Of a stretch of DNA of 64,000 nucleotides, positions 21,290 to 32,246 are shown piece by piece. A program made the translations under genes and the position numbers. This stretch comes from Ilyonectria destructans. Taxonomy: Eukaryota > Ascomycota > Sordariomycetes > Hypocreales > Nectriaceae. Within the stretch, counting starts at the first letter, position 1; the number at the start of each line of letters is the position of its first letter. The stretch is taken from the NCBI GenBank assembly GCA_020740775.1, contig JAHEWK010000042.1, positions 1-64,000 on the forward strand, given 5' to 3'. The notes under the pieces were generated by a model. That model was not told the origin of the DNA, did not search any database, and saw nothing but the letters and a program-made list of their open reading frames with translations.

Positions 21290-21777
21290 ATGTCCACTGC
21301 TGATCCAGTCGCTGCAGGCGTGGATGGCGTGGGCGCGGCGGGTAGGGTCCAACCCAATAGCAACGACAAAAACACCCGGCCCAGCGCCCGTAAATCCGCG
21401 AACAAGGTTACTGTATGATCCGGCCAGCTACTCTACAATCAATAGACCACTACTAATACACCTATTTGAGCAGGAGAAGACGCAGAAGAAGAAGGCTCCT
21501 CCCATCGGCGAGGCGCGTGACTTCCCCTGCCGCCCCTGTGTTACTCGCGCTGCAAAGAGCCCCGGGCATGAGTGTACCTCTCAGAACAGTAAGTAGCCAT
21601 TCTTTCATATAAGCTTGCCGGGCTGACATACGGGGGATAGATACTGTTGCTGCTTGCTGGGACTGCGCAAGGAACGGCCATACCTGCAGGCGTGTGGGGA
21701 GCCTTTACGTGTTTCCGGCTAATGAGTTGCTAATCAGCTGCTGTGTAGGTCCCCACCGGCGCTGTCGCTGCGGTGCG
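21290..21777 (+). pseudogene. Six-cysteine protein gene, 3' end cut off by hAT-2 (probably element B)
   Basis: Three exons can be read: 21290-21406, 21474-21598, 21641-21777. Introns are GTTACT…GAGCAG and GTAAGT…CTGACAT…GATAG. The joined frame has a Lys-rich stretch (KTQKKKAPP) and six cysteines spaced CX2CX11CX9CX2CX6C (CRPCVTRAAKSPGHEC … CWDCARNGHTC). This is the same layout as the element A protein although the sequence differs. The frame runs straight into the hAT-2 terminal repeat, whose TAA ends it, so the natural C-terminus is missing. Confidence 0.6.
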
Positions 21778-24475
21778 CAGTGTTGCTAATAATATAAACA
21801 ATACGTATATTGGCAATATGGACACCTCGCAATATTATTGTATTGTCAAGAGGTGCATATTGTATTACGCCATATGACATTGTTCCATATCATATTGTAT
21901 TGCCAAGAACCCAATATATTGCCAGTGTGGCAATATATCCAATATATTGCACGTGACGTTCATAATCCAACAACCGACGCGGAAACATCGTCACCTTTAA
22001 AATCTCGTATCCCAGACCATGACTTCAAGCACTCCAGCGCTTCAATCACATCACTCCCAAGTCGATTTCGACGATCCGTAATGGTTATCTTTGCCCCAGA
22101 AAAGAGCCGCTCAGGCTCAGCAGACATTGCAGGAATTGATAGAATGTCCACGGCCATTTTGCTCAGGCTGGGGTAGTTTTTCTGCTGCGTCTCCTCTAGC
22201 CACCATGCAAGGGCGCTTGTAAAGCCATAAACCCGTTCAGACTTACAATAACGCTCGTACTCGTCCGTGATGAGTGATGGCTGTAGATGCTTGTTCCTCC
22301 AACTCAAGAACTCGTTCGTAGTCGTCGACGGGGCCTCGCAGGAAGGGAGAGGTGATTCCACCGGTTTATATTCGTCCCACAACGTCTGAATCAACTTCTT
22401 TGACGACTCAACCCAGTCTTCTTTCCAGTTTTCCTGTATGTAGTGCCATTTATGCGAAGGGTGGAGCACGATAGCGGCAACGTAGGCAGGCGATTCATCA
22501 GTAAGACGATAATACTTGTCCAACTTCGCCCAGCCCGAGTTGTACATTGGTCCCATCATTGGGTCGTCAATATGTGCCTCCTTGCCTGCTTCAAATTGTG
22601 CGAGTATGAAGTCCATAGCCAGGAGGACATTGTCGAGAGTTGCAAACGATGACTCGAGGGCCTTGGTAGCCATTTTCAGCTTCTCCAGAAAGGACTTGAT
22701 CTTCTCGAGGATGATCCAGTCCCCCGCATAGAGCTCGTCTCCTGCGCAATCCGCTTCCATCCATTTGTTGAAGTAGTCGTCAATTGCCTCTCTAAGGTTC
22801 AAGGCCGCCCGCAGCATGGTATACCACGAACTCCATCTTGTGTCATTGTCTCTCGCAAGCTTACGGTTGTGGCTAAGAACAAGAAACCTTTGGCTGCGCT
22901 GAACACTCCGTTGGATGAAAACGACGAAGTTATGAAGCTTTCCAAGGGGACCTTTTTGCCGCCACGCCTTAATCTCTTTCAATGTCACGTTATCCCCAGG
23001 CTCGCCGTGTTGGAGTTTTTCATTGTCGGTGACAAAGAGAAAGGCCTTCACGGCGAGGTTGATAATATGACCTTGGCATCGGAGTCTGTGGGTTTTTGGG
23101 TCATATTGAACGTCAAATCGACGCAACAGACCTATGAATGTTAGGACCAGTGAGAAGAAACAAAGAGGTCGTGCTAACCGAGAGAAAGGGATCTCATCAT
23201 TGTGTCATTGTTGCCTGCATTATCCATCACGAAGTATCCAATCTTGGAAGCAAAGCCCCACTCATCCACCACTTCCAAAACTGCCGCAGCGAGGTGAGAC
23301 CCGTCGTGCTCACTGTCGATGTCTTTCAAGGCCAAAGTATGGTGTTCCAGCTGGCCGTCTTCCGTGACATAGTGAGCGACTATGCCTAAGATGGCCAAAG
23401 AGTTGGGGGAAGTCCAAAGATCGCAGCTGATATGAATTATTGACTTTGCCGACTGTATGCGCTGCTTGACCTTCTCTTTCTGAGTGTGATACTGCCGCAT
23501 AATCCATTTCTTGATGGTCTCATGCGTGTCTGGAAGCCAAGTATCGATATCGGTATTGAGATACGCCAGGAGCGCTCGAAACTCGGGGCATTCTACGAGC
23601 CTAAATGGGAGAGAACACGCCGCAATGAACCGTACGTATAACGCTTCGAGTCGGTCTGGGTCGATCGAGTCTCCAGATTGATCGTTGAGACGGCGGCGTT
23701 TTCGGGGATTCTCCTCGGCCGAAAGACGAGCTTGTTCAAGAATAGTCCGGATATTGGTCACCTTGGCTGTTCGTGGCGCGCCTTTGGGGAGACCGTGACC
23801 TTCAGGAGGAGGGTCCGTTAGGTGCTTGGCCGGAGCCGCTGTTCCACCAGAACAGGAATACGTCTTGTCGCAATGCTTGCAGCGCCATTCCTCCTTTCCT
23901 GTCCGTTGATTGTAGTATCTCGTCTCTCTCCCCTCGTCTGGCATATGAGAGAAGACCCATGATGTTCTTGGCTTAGCAGATGAGGACGTGGAGGCCGTGG
24001 GAGCTCGCGACGATTGGCATTGAGAGGTTTGGCTCTCGTCTGGGTCACGCAATTGCTGGCTGGAGAGCTCCGAAATGTCGTCCGATATCGACGAAGCTTT
24101 TCGTTGCGACGTTTGAACAAAATGAAGGCGTTGTTGAGGCATTGGGGTTCGCTCTACTTGCATTTGGAGTGTCAGCAAGGTGGTTGCGGAAGGTCAGTGT
24201 TGGGCGACTGCCACCCTATAGGCCTGGTTGACACCTCAGGACACGTTTTTGCACGCGTCATCGCGTGTCAGTCGGTCAAATTGTCAACAAACAAACAAGT
24301 TTTGCTGCCAAGCGACCAGCCAATACAAACAATATATTGCCAATATGGGCATCACTGTATTGTATTGTCACAATATGACAACCTCCATATTGTATTGGTA
24401 CAATACGGGCGGGGTGCATATTATATCGTATGTATTGCAATATATTGTTTTATTGCCATATTATTAGCAACACTG
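21778..24475 (-). mobile_element. hAT DNA transposon hAT-2 with intact-looking transposase
   Basis: The 18-bp terminal inverted repeat CAGTGTTGCTAATAATAT is at 21778-21795 and, inverted, at 24458-24475. Both subterminal regions (about 21796-21960 and 24320-24457) are crowded with CAATAT/AATATTG-type motifs, likely transposase-binding sites. The flanking 8-mers (GCGGTGCG left, CCCACCCT right) do not match, so there is no target duplication. The left flank is element B, the right flank a broken LINE copy 2. Confidence 0.88.
21960..24178 (-). CDS. hAT-2 transposase
   Basis: Exon 1 24178-23179 and exon 2 23131-21960, joined by a 47-nt intron (GTTAGC…CCTAACATTCATAG), give 723 aa with no stop. A Ser/Thr-rich leader is followed by a BED-type zinc finger (WRCKHCDKTYSCSGG…H), the RNase-H-like core with the conserved DNAGNND and NDTRWSSW motifs, and the C-terminal hAT dimerisation domain (YPSLSKMAVDILSIPAMSAE…ERLFSGA). 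It should excise and insert the element as a nuclear dimer. The start codon is the first ATG of the frame and could lie further in. Confidence 0.88.
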
Positions 24476-27400
24476 CCCACCCTGCCGTTGTTGGAGGAGC
24501 GCCAGTCGAAGTGTTGTAGACCTTGCTTGGTACGACGGTGTCTCTACTATGCACTCTGCTTTGGTAGCTCTTTGCGCTGCTGCCTTGGCCATCGGTCCCA
24601 ATGCAAAACCTTCGGCCTTAGCCGGCACCCACATGACTCTAACAGAACGGCCTCTTTTCCGAAGACACTTGGTGCGGTCGTATATCTGACGGATAGTGCA
24701 TTGACCGGATTGCTGCCGTGGCCTCCTGATCACTTCCACGGCCGAGCGGTTGCTCGTCATGACCGTTACGTCCTGAAAGGGAAGCCTGGGCGGCGTGCAC
24801 TCCAGCGCCATCGCTATTGCTGCTAGTTCCGCTGTGTACGGATTCTGCTCGTCTCCGGGCCCGAGAGTGACGGAATAGCTGGCAACCACCTCGCCTGCGC
24901 TGTTGCGAGTCGCATTGCATGCGACGCCTCCCATCCCTACTATTCCGCCCTTCTTCGAGCTAGACGTTGCTATGATGATGCCCTCGACGTCGTTTGGTGC
25001 CTTGGCTGCCTTCGGTACGTCGTCCTCGACCACCACTGGGATTGGTCCATGGCGGCAGCGCATACTCATGGATAACCTCCATCCGCTCCGTATGATCCCT
25101 TTCCACCGCCGAGACAATCTTCTGCATTGGTGATATAAATCGCTTGCTTGCCTTGTTCTTCAAAGCTGCCAGCGGATGTGTCTTCGGAAGGGTCCGAAGG
25201 TTGATGCAGAATCTTGTTGCGGCTTGTCTGTGTCGTTCCTCTACCGTCTGGATACTGGCTTCGGCCTCGGCCACCGCCGTTGCGACAGTACGGAACGCTC
25301 CTGTAATTGCCTGCGCTCCCACCAACTGCGCTTTGTTCAGCCAGGCGGCTTCTCTTGCGCGGCGAGCGTGCGTCCAGACGTTGGAGGCATAGTCCATCGC
25401 CGGCGCCACCGTCGCTACGAATAACTGTCTCGCCACCCTCGGTGACAGCATTTTCAGCCTTCTCAGACACATGGCGGCGGTGAGCCCCTTGGCGGCGGCT
25501 CTAGCCATGTGCTCCTGGTACCGCAAGCCTACGTCCATGACCACTCCCAGAATTTTTGCGCTGTTTTTAGGCTTGACCTCGTTCTCCTTGATCCAAAACG
25601 ACCTGTCACTGTTGCGCACGGCGACTCGCGTGAAGTGGATGACTGTCGTCTTGTCCGCTTCAAACGTTGCACCGCTGCGGCTCTCCCACTCGAGCGCTTG
25701 GTTAATGATCGACTGAATGCCTGCCCGGTTCGCCTCCGCGGTCGGGCCGGTCACCCAGGCCGAGTAATCGTCCACGAATGCAATTGAACCGCCTTCCGCC
25801 TTAATCCTTCTCTGCACTAAATCTGCGTTGAAGAAGAGGAACGAGACAGGTGACAGCGGCGATCCCTGAGGGAGACCTGCTTGGGGTAGCTCTCGCTGCT
25901 CAGACGTGTACCCGTTCACCACCATCGAGGCTGTTCGCCCGGAGCAGAAGGCATCGATCCACCTGACCAGTCTGTCTGGTATCCCTCTCGCCTTCATCCT
26001 CTCGAGTAGTCGCTCTTTGCACACTCCGTTGTAGGCGCCTTTAACATCGAAACTAATCAGGCTGAGCACTTTGCGAGCTCTCCATGCCTTGTAAATTTGT
26101 TCCTGCAGGAGCATGAGCGCTTGCTCGGCCGACCGTCGCTTCCTCGCTCCGAAGTGGTTTGCGGGCAGGAGCCCGTAAGTCTCTACTGCGTAGGAGATGC
26201 GCTCAGCGACGACCGCTTCCATTATTTTACCAAGGGTTGACAAAAGCGATATCGGTCGCCACGCCTTCGCTACCGTGTAGTCTCCCTTGTCCGGCTTCTT
26301 CAGCGGGATGATTTTCGCACTTCTCCATTGGCGAGGCACTATGCCGTCTCTGAGCGACGCATCGAAGAGAGCCAACACCCGGTACTTTACCACCGGCCAG
26401 AGTCGTCTCCACACCATCCCCGGGAGGCCATCTTCGCCGGGTGCTTTCCACGGTTTTGCTGCCATGACCTTTTCCTCGATTTCTTCCAGGGTCAGGCCCG
26501 GCATGGGCACCGCCTTCCGCTGTTGTCGCACTCCTTCATCTTCGATTCTCGCTGGCAAGGGAGGAAAGAACGTGCCGAGCAGCTCCTCGGCTTGTTCTGC
26601 CCTGTTCTTGGTCCTAGATCTATTTCCTCTCTTCAAGGGTGGCACCTTGTCACCCATGGTGTCCTTGCTAGGTTCGAGATACTTGGCCGCTTTCCAGATG
26701 TTGACATCTTCGGCCAGGAAGTCGTCCCAATGTGCTTTCTTCTGGCTCCGTATGGCGTCGTGGTACTCCTTGGCTGCTTTCTTGGCTCGTCGTTCCAGGT
26801 CTGGCCGCGCTTGACCTGCTCGCCGTTGCGCCCTCGCTTGATTCCGCCAGAACGTGTATGCCCGCCGCAGTCGTGTTAGGTCCTTTGTCCACCAGCGTTT
26901 CGCATACGGTGGAGGTTGTGCTCGAGGCGTCAGCTCGTGGATTGCCTCTATGACGACTCGCATCAGCTGGTCCGTCTGCGTCTGCACGTCGACAGCCCAG
27001 GGAAGCGGCCGGAGGTTATCTTCCACTCTGGCTCCTATAAGAGTCCAAGGAGCGTTCTTGAACAACAATATTTGTGTCGTGATCCTGTCGGGCATCGCGA
27101 TGTCAAATATCGTCTGGATCGCTCTATGGTCTGACCCGTGTTCGGTCGGATGAAGGGCGCACGTCACCATCTCGTCTGCCAGTTCCGACGTTGCGAGCAC
27201 CAAGTCGATGGTGCTCTCTTTGTCCGGGCCTTGCCACGTCTTCGTGCCCCTCGGGAGGAGGCTGCAGAGGCCGTGCTCGTACATCAAGTCGATGATTGGC
27301 TCGGCTTCGCCTTGTCTTCTTGCTGATACCTCATCTCCAGTCCAGAGTAGGTCATGGCGATTGAAGTCTCCAGCCAGCACCACGTCCGTACGCGTACCGG

Positions 27401-27818
27401 TGCCATTACGGAATCGCTGGATCAAGCCATGCAGTACTAGAACTGTAGATGTCAGCGCCTCTGTGTTCTTTCCTTCCACATACACTGACACCATCAGGAT
27501 GTCTCTCTGTGGCAGTCGAAGAACCGCTGCCGTGAGATCTGCTGATGGTATCGGCACCTGCTCCGCCTCGATGTCGCTTCGTACCCAGAGCATACTTCGG
27601 ATCGGCCAGGGTGCATTGTGCGTGTGCGTCGGTATCATCCTCGTCCAGTTGCTGTGCCCCGCAGGGCTCGTTACCACCTTGCCTTCGATCATTTTTGCGT
27701 ACGGTTCAGAGACCGCCAGCACTCCGTAGTCCTTGAGGTCTGCGTCGTTCATCAAACTTTGTTGTACCGGTTCTCGCTTTCGTACATTGAGCTGTAGGAT
27801 GCGGAAGGTCTTACACAT
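24476..27818 (-). pseudogene. LINE copy 2 ORF2, 5-bp deletion and 3' truncation
   Basis: Endonuclease and reverse-transcriptase motifs are as in copy 1, including FVDD. A 5-bp deletion near 25042 (GCGAC is present in copy 1) shifts the frame after YALPPWT. The RNase-H-like part continues in another frame to 24476 and keeps the Trp codon that is TAG in copy 1. The CCHC finger is missing. The start codon at 27818 overlaps the ORF1 stop, as in copy 1. Confidence 0.85.
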
Positions 27819-29163
27819 CGCTGCGTGCGTTCCGCACACGGCAGTTCCGGCTGAACGATTCGTGTGGTCCGCCGCACAGCACGCACTTCGGTTCCACCGC
27901 CTGGCACTCCTTGTGATGATGCCCCGGTCCCGCGCATCTTCCGCAAATCTGAGGGTTCTTGCACCGGAACGACTTATGACCAATCTCTTGGCAGTTGTAG
28001 CACTGTACTGGTCCCTTGCGTGGTTCAAAGACGTTTGTGCACGCTGATTCCCCGGCTAGGTCAAAGTAGTGTCCGTCCACGAGCCGCATCGCGTCCTTCC
28101 CCTTCGTGACGTACACCACCATCGACCCGTACGCTTTTCCCGATTCCTTTTTGCTTAGCCATGAGATTTTGGCAATATTGACATTATTCTCGGCGCCGAG
28201 CGCTTCAGCCGCCCCAGGTAGGACGTTCCCTTCTGCGTCTAGCACTGCGGTTCGGTTGGCGTTGTCCACCTTCACCGGGTAGAGCTGGTTTCTCATCACC
28301 CTCACTCCCGCAACCGCCGTCTTCTGCGCGGCTTCTTTGACCTGCTTCAATTCGTTTTCATCTCTGCAGATGACCTTGACTCGCTCTGCGCTCCGGGCAT
28401 CCCTTACAACTGCCGCGCATCTCCAGGCCGCCTGGCCATCCTTCGCCCTCATCTCACTTTCGATGGCTTTCCGGATTGGTCCCACCTGTGCACAGTCTCT
28501 GTTCCCTTCTTCGACCCGCGACGTATCAATCGTGCAATAGAGCTCATTTGCCAAAGACGATGCCAAGGTGTTGTTAGAGACGTTCGTCCTCACATTGCTA
28601 GGCTCGGATGAGGGTGATGAACGCGTGACGTCAGCGAAAGAGACTGGCGGGGTAGCCGGAGCGCGCCCTGCGATAGCTTCAAGCAGCTCGTGTGCTCGCT
28701 TCAGGTCATGGCCCATCTGCTGCTTGGTGTCCTCAAATCGTTGGCTCAAATCTCGTATACAATTCAGCTGGCCTTCGACGGCTTCCCTCAACTCTCGGAT
28801 GGTCTCTTGCTGGTTACGGATGGTTTCGCTCTGCTCCTTGATCGCCTCCTTCATCCCTTGGAACTCAGCGCGGTGCTGGCCCAACAACTCCAACGCACTC
28901 TGGAGCGTCGCTCCTCCCTCGTCGGTGCTGTCGCTGCTGTTTCCATTTCTTATGTCGGTCGCGCATTCCACTTCAATTGTTTTCGCGTTCGTCGTCGTTC
29001 TTGTTGCATATCGACTGCTTTTGTTCGATTCCTTCCCTTGGTCGTCAATTTTGCGTTTCATGACACGGCGCCCTGTTGGCGTCGACATGGGACCCCGCGG
29101 CCCCACCACGGTCCCCGCACTCGCCAGGGCACTCATGATGCAGGGTGGTCCACCACAGCACAA
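27811..29163 (-). CDS. LINE copy 2 ORF1: zinc-knuckle RNA-binding protein
   Basis: 450 aa, with a translation identical to copy 1 ORF1: basic leader, coiled-coil-like Gln/Glu-rich segment and three CCHC-type knuckles at the C-terminus. The frame is intact, so this copy could still supply ORF1 protein although its own ORF2 is dead. Confidence 0.85.
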   Translation of the reverse strand: MCCGGPPCIMSALASAGTVVGPRGPMSTPTGRRVMKRKIDDQGKESNKSSRYATRTTTNAKTIEVECATDIRNGNSSDSTDEGGATLQSALELLGQHRAEFQGMKEAIKEQSETIRNQQETIRELREAVEGQLNCIRDLSQRFEDTKQQMGHDLKRAHELLEAIAGRAPATPPVSFADVTRSSPSSEPSNVRTNVSNNTLASSLANELYCTIDTSRVEEGNRDCAQVGPIRKAIESEMRAKDGQAAWRCAAVVRDARSAERVKVICRDENELKQVKEAAQKTAVAGVRVMRNQLYPVKVDNANRTAVLDAEGNVLPGAAEALGAENNVNIAKISWLSKKESGKAYGSMVVYVTKGKDAMRLVDGHYFDLAGESACTNVFEPRKGPVQCYNCQEIGHKSFRCKNPQICGRCAGPGHHHKECQAVEPKCVLCGGPHESFSRNCRVRNARSDV

Positions 29164-29713
29164 CTCTTTGAAGTAAGAAGATATAGAGATATAGAGATTT
29201 CAAGAAATCCTCCGTCGGTCGGTCTCAGCTCCCTCCGCAATCTCGTCGTCTCGCTAGCTACGGAGGACGATAGGGGGCACTGTTGCAAAACCCCGTTTTG
29301 GGTTTAGGCGCTCTTCTCCTTAGTCATCGGGGTACTTTGAGTCGCCATGGAATATGTACCGCGGACTGGCTGCGGGCCCGCGCGGTGACCTTTGCCAGTC
29401 TAATATCCTACTTCAAGCTTCAGGTGCAAAATGGGTTCCGATCGAGCTGTTTGGTGTCACATAGATACAGTACGCACAACGTGATATTAGGAACTTTGTT
29501 CCGATAATATGAATTAATTCTTTCTAATTAATTCACTAAACACCTTCACTATGCTATTATCACGATCGCAACGCACCTGCACCGCAATGAGAGCCCAGTT
29601 GCCCAACCCATCTGCAACTCGCGATGACGAGCAGCGTCGTGAGTCTACAGAGGATTACCGCAGTAATCCCGCTCCCGGTCACCAGCGACCTAGCGCAGTA
29701 ACCTCCCTCTTAA

Positions 29714-30359
29714 ATGAGTCTAGTGAAGCCATCCACCATAGCCAAGGACGATGCTGTTTTTGTTCTTAAACTAAAATCTCGTTTCAACCCGGATTCCAAC
29801 CCCTTCCGGACCCAGGATCAAGCCAGGTCCAAAACTCTGGCACTTCCGGGCCCATACAATGAGTTAGTGGACGTTGAGGATTCTCCGCCACGGTCAGTGA
29901 GTCCATAAGGGTAACCCTGGAGTCGATGTCTCAGCGCTTTGGGAGTGATCATGTTACAGGCTGGAGCCTGGGGATACGGCTGTGGCTGTGCCGAAGCCAG
30001 GGTCAAGACGCTAGCAACTACTAGTACTGAAACTAACCCAGCCGCCAGGGCCTGCGGGAAGAACACGGGAAGTCCCCTGGCAACTGGCTGAAAGACTTCC
30101 CGAAGACTTCCCGGAAACTACTATAAGACTGTACGAAGATTCCTGCAGAAGGAAATCCTCTTCTCTTCCTTAGATTTAGATAGACAATTCACAGCACTCT
30201 TTGCACGGAAGATCCTCAAAGGGCGAGCCCTTAACAGATCAGGCTCGACTCTCCGACACTGATGTTGCTGGGACACTCCCACATGCACACTCCAACCGCT
30301 TCAAAGGGACAGAAATCCCCACGACATTTGCTGTCCGACGTATGAAAAGGAAGGATTGA
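29714..30359 (+). pseudogene. Element C accessory-protein remnant
   Basis: 29714-29908 encodes a segment like the element B protein (NPFRTQDQARSKTLALPGPY, then ELVDVEDSPP), keeping the SIM-like motif, and then stops. After unrelated or deleted sequence, about 30280-30359 encodes the conserved C-terminus (RFKGTEIPTTFAVRRMKRKD). The middle domain and the SUMO-acceptor-like motifs are gone. The TGA stop at 30357-30359 abuts the integrase stop. Confidence 0.65.
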
Positions 30360-32087
30360 CTACTCGGGCTCCCCATTCGAAATATCGCTATCCTCCCCAT
30401 CATCACTTATTCCCTCCACGTCGTTTCCTTCTTCGTCCTCGTATCCTAGTTCAACAAGCGGTTGCTCTGCTGGTTCCCCATCTCCAAGTTCATCCTGGCA
30501 GGCTTGATTTGCTCGCTCATATAATGCTTGCTATATGCGTTTAGATTGAGCAATTCGGGACGAAAGGGAACGCCTTACATATTCAACAACGCCACCGGTT
30601 GACGCTTTACGATATGCCAGTACAGGCTGCCGGCCGCTTTCGATGTGTTGAATGATTCTGTCTCGAAGACCAAGGTAGAAACGCTTGAAAGGCCGCAACT
30701 TGTCCGGCTCCTGGGAAGTCCCAAGGGCTACGTTGTCGTAGCCCATTTCGTTGAGAACTTGGCGACACCAATCCTTTGTCTCTGGCTCCAAACAGGTGCT
30801 AATGTCGATCTCAGCCAGTGGCCGCTCCATTTCAGCTAGAACGAAACGGTCAATGGGGATGCCCCAGTTGCATGCCTTGTCTGGGTCCGGGTAGTGGTAA
30901 TTCATCCAGGGCTGGCCGTGGACCACATGGGGGCGGTTCTTCTGAAGACGAATTCGATGAAGATTCCACGCCTCCACAAAGTCGAAAAGTTCTTGGCGTA
31001 ATAAATCTTCAAATACGGCGTAGATTGCGATCTGATCCTCCAACATGTCGCCGTCGAAGTCCCCGTCCCTGGCGAGCTCTCCAAAGTAGTCCACCCACTG
31101 CCGGGATGAGACATGCAGCATGCTCTCCCACCATTTCTCAATCTTGATGTTCTTCGTACTCGGCGCCGCCTTGTAGGAATCCTTTAGGCGTTTCCCTTGC
31201 TGGAAGACCTGCCCATTCCACTCCACCCGCCCATCTGCGGCCAAAGCAAAGTTCCAATGGGCTGCTGCCACTAGGGGCGTTTCGCTGCCCCTGTCTGCCT
31301 GCAGATACAATGGCCGAAAGCCGTATGCGTCGCATGCAGCCAAGTACTGCTTCAAGACGCTCAAAGCAGTTGTAGAAGAGTGGCCAACATAGAACCAGAT
31401 AATGTTGCGCGAGTAAGCGTCGATTGCGGCATAGATCTCGAATCCATACGCCTTGAGCTTGTCATGGCCGTCAATGCACCACTGGTAATTTGGTCCTGGC
31501 ACAAGGAACTGTCCCTTCTTCCTCCGAAACATCCTTTTCCGGAGCTCGACCTCATTTGGGAACATGATTTTGTACATCTCAAAGAGAGGGTCTCTTGGTA
31601 CCCAGAGCTGCTTTTGCTGACGAAGATACGGCTGGAGAAGGTTTCTGCCATAACCCGAAATGGCATTAGAACGTCGCGTCATTTCGATGATGGCCTGCTC
31701 TGTCTTCTCCAGCAAGGCGAGTCGCTCCTCATCGCTGTTGAGCCTGCGTAGCCAGCGGCGGTCCGGGTGTAGCCTGATGCACTTCAGACCTCGTTTCGTG
31801 ATCGGCCAGCCCTGTCTCTGTAGAACGCTCAGCGTCTGCTTCTCGGTAAGCCCAACGCGAAATATCAGGTCGCGAGTGGCCTCTATGAGCTCTGGACTTT
31901 CTTTGGTGCGGGCTTGCTGGCGCGGGAGACCCCAGCTTGCGATTCGGCGAGAGATTGTGCTGAGATTGACGGCGACATGGTAATGCTTCCGAAGCTTATA
32001 CTGAATCTTGCTTCGAGAGACACCGTTAAGGTAGAGGTGGGTGACATAGTCACGGTATTGATCAATTGGATTGGGCGGGCGTGCCAT
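30360..32087 (-). CDS. Element C rve-type DDE integrase, intact
   Basis: Exon 1 32087-30579 and exon 2 30530-30360 (48-nt intron GTAAG…CATATAG) give 559 aa. The start MARPPNPIDQYRDYV matches element B. The HTH segment is VSRSKIQYKLRKHYHVAV. The core has Asp in WCIDGHDKL, Asp in LQADRGSET and Glu in KIEKWW. RPHVVHGQPW and a conserved C-terminal domain (RPFKRFYLGLRDRI) follow. The second exon adds an acidic tail (ELGYEDEEGNDVEGISDDGE) corresponding to that of B. It is the best-preserved member of the B/C subfamily. It could act in trans on related ends, since C itself seems to lack its right end and accessory gene. Confidence 0.85.
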
Positions 32088-32246
32088 TGCTGGCGGTGAG
32101 TTTGGGGGAATTTTCTTGGTTCCAACAAGAAAAGGGGGGGACGGCAAGGGCGTGGCCTCACTATAAGTTTGACTTACCGTGATGATACTGGCCCACAGCG
32201 GCCTAACATCAGGGGTTTTGTTGGTGGTACCTTCCCAACTTGGAAC

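Larger units (their letters stand above)
11416..21777. mobile_element. rve-integrase DNA transposon B, interrupted by F and A, right end lost
   Basis: Element B holds the CxxC/SUMO-motif protein gene (plus, 12212-13652) and, tail-to-tail with it, a broken integrase gene (minus, 15708-13653). Element F, containing element A, occupies 15949-21189. The sequence right of F (21190-21777) carries a six-cysteine protein gene that probably belongs to B, as the nearest counterpart of the element A six-cysteine gene, but its orientation relative to the integrase differs from A. B ends abruptly at the hAT-2 left terminus, so its right inverted repeat is missing. 11458-12183 holds no gene apart from promoter-like AT-rich sequence (for example around 11812). 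Confidence 0.65.
24476..29241 (-). mobile_element. Tad-like LINE, copy 2, missing its 3' end
   Basis: Same family as copy 1. From the 5' end (29241, ending …CCGCAAT on the plus strand) to about 27345 it appears identical to copy 1. Further 3' it differs at scattered positions. It stops within ORF2 exactly at the hAT-2 terminus (24475), so the 3' end, the part normally retained by target-primed insertion, is lost. This points to a later rearrangement rather than ordinary 5' truncation. Confidence 0.85.
29259..32246. mobile_element. rve-integrase DNA transposon C, partly deleted, right end not found
   Basis: The left end TACGGAGGACGATAGGGGGC followed by CACTGTTGCAAAAC matches the ends of A and B. 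The accessory gene is largely deleted (remnants 29714-30359) and the integrase gene (minus, 32087-30360) is intact. Right of the integrase only about 160 bp remain before hAT-3, and no inverted right end was recognised there or beyond hAT-3. LINE copy 2 abuts the left end, just as copy 1 abuts element B. 29303-29713 holds no gene. Confidence 0.7.

Noticed and set aside
21796..21960. Regularly spaced AT-rich words as a CRISPR-like or satellite array
   Set aside because: Spacing is irregular and the words lie only at the two ends of a hAT element, so they are subterminal transposon repeats.
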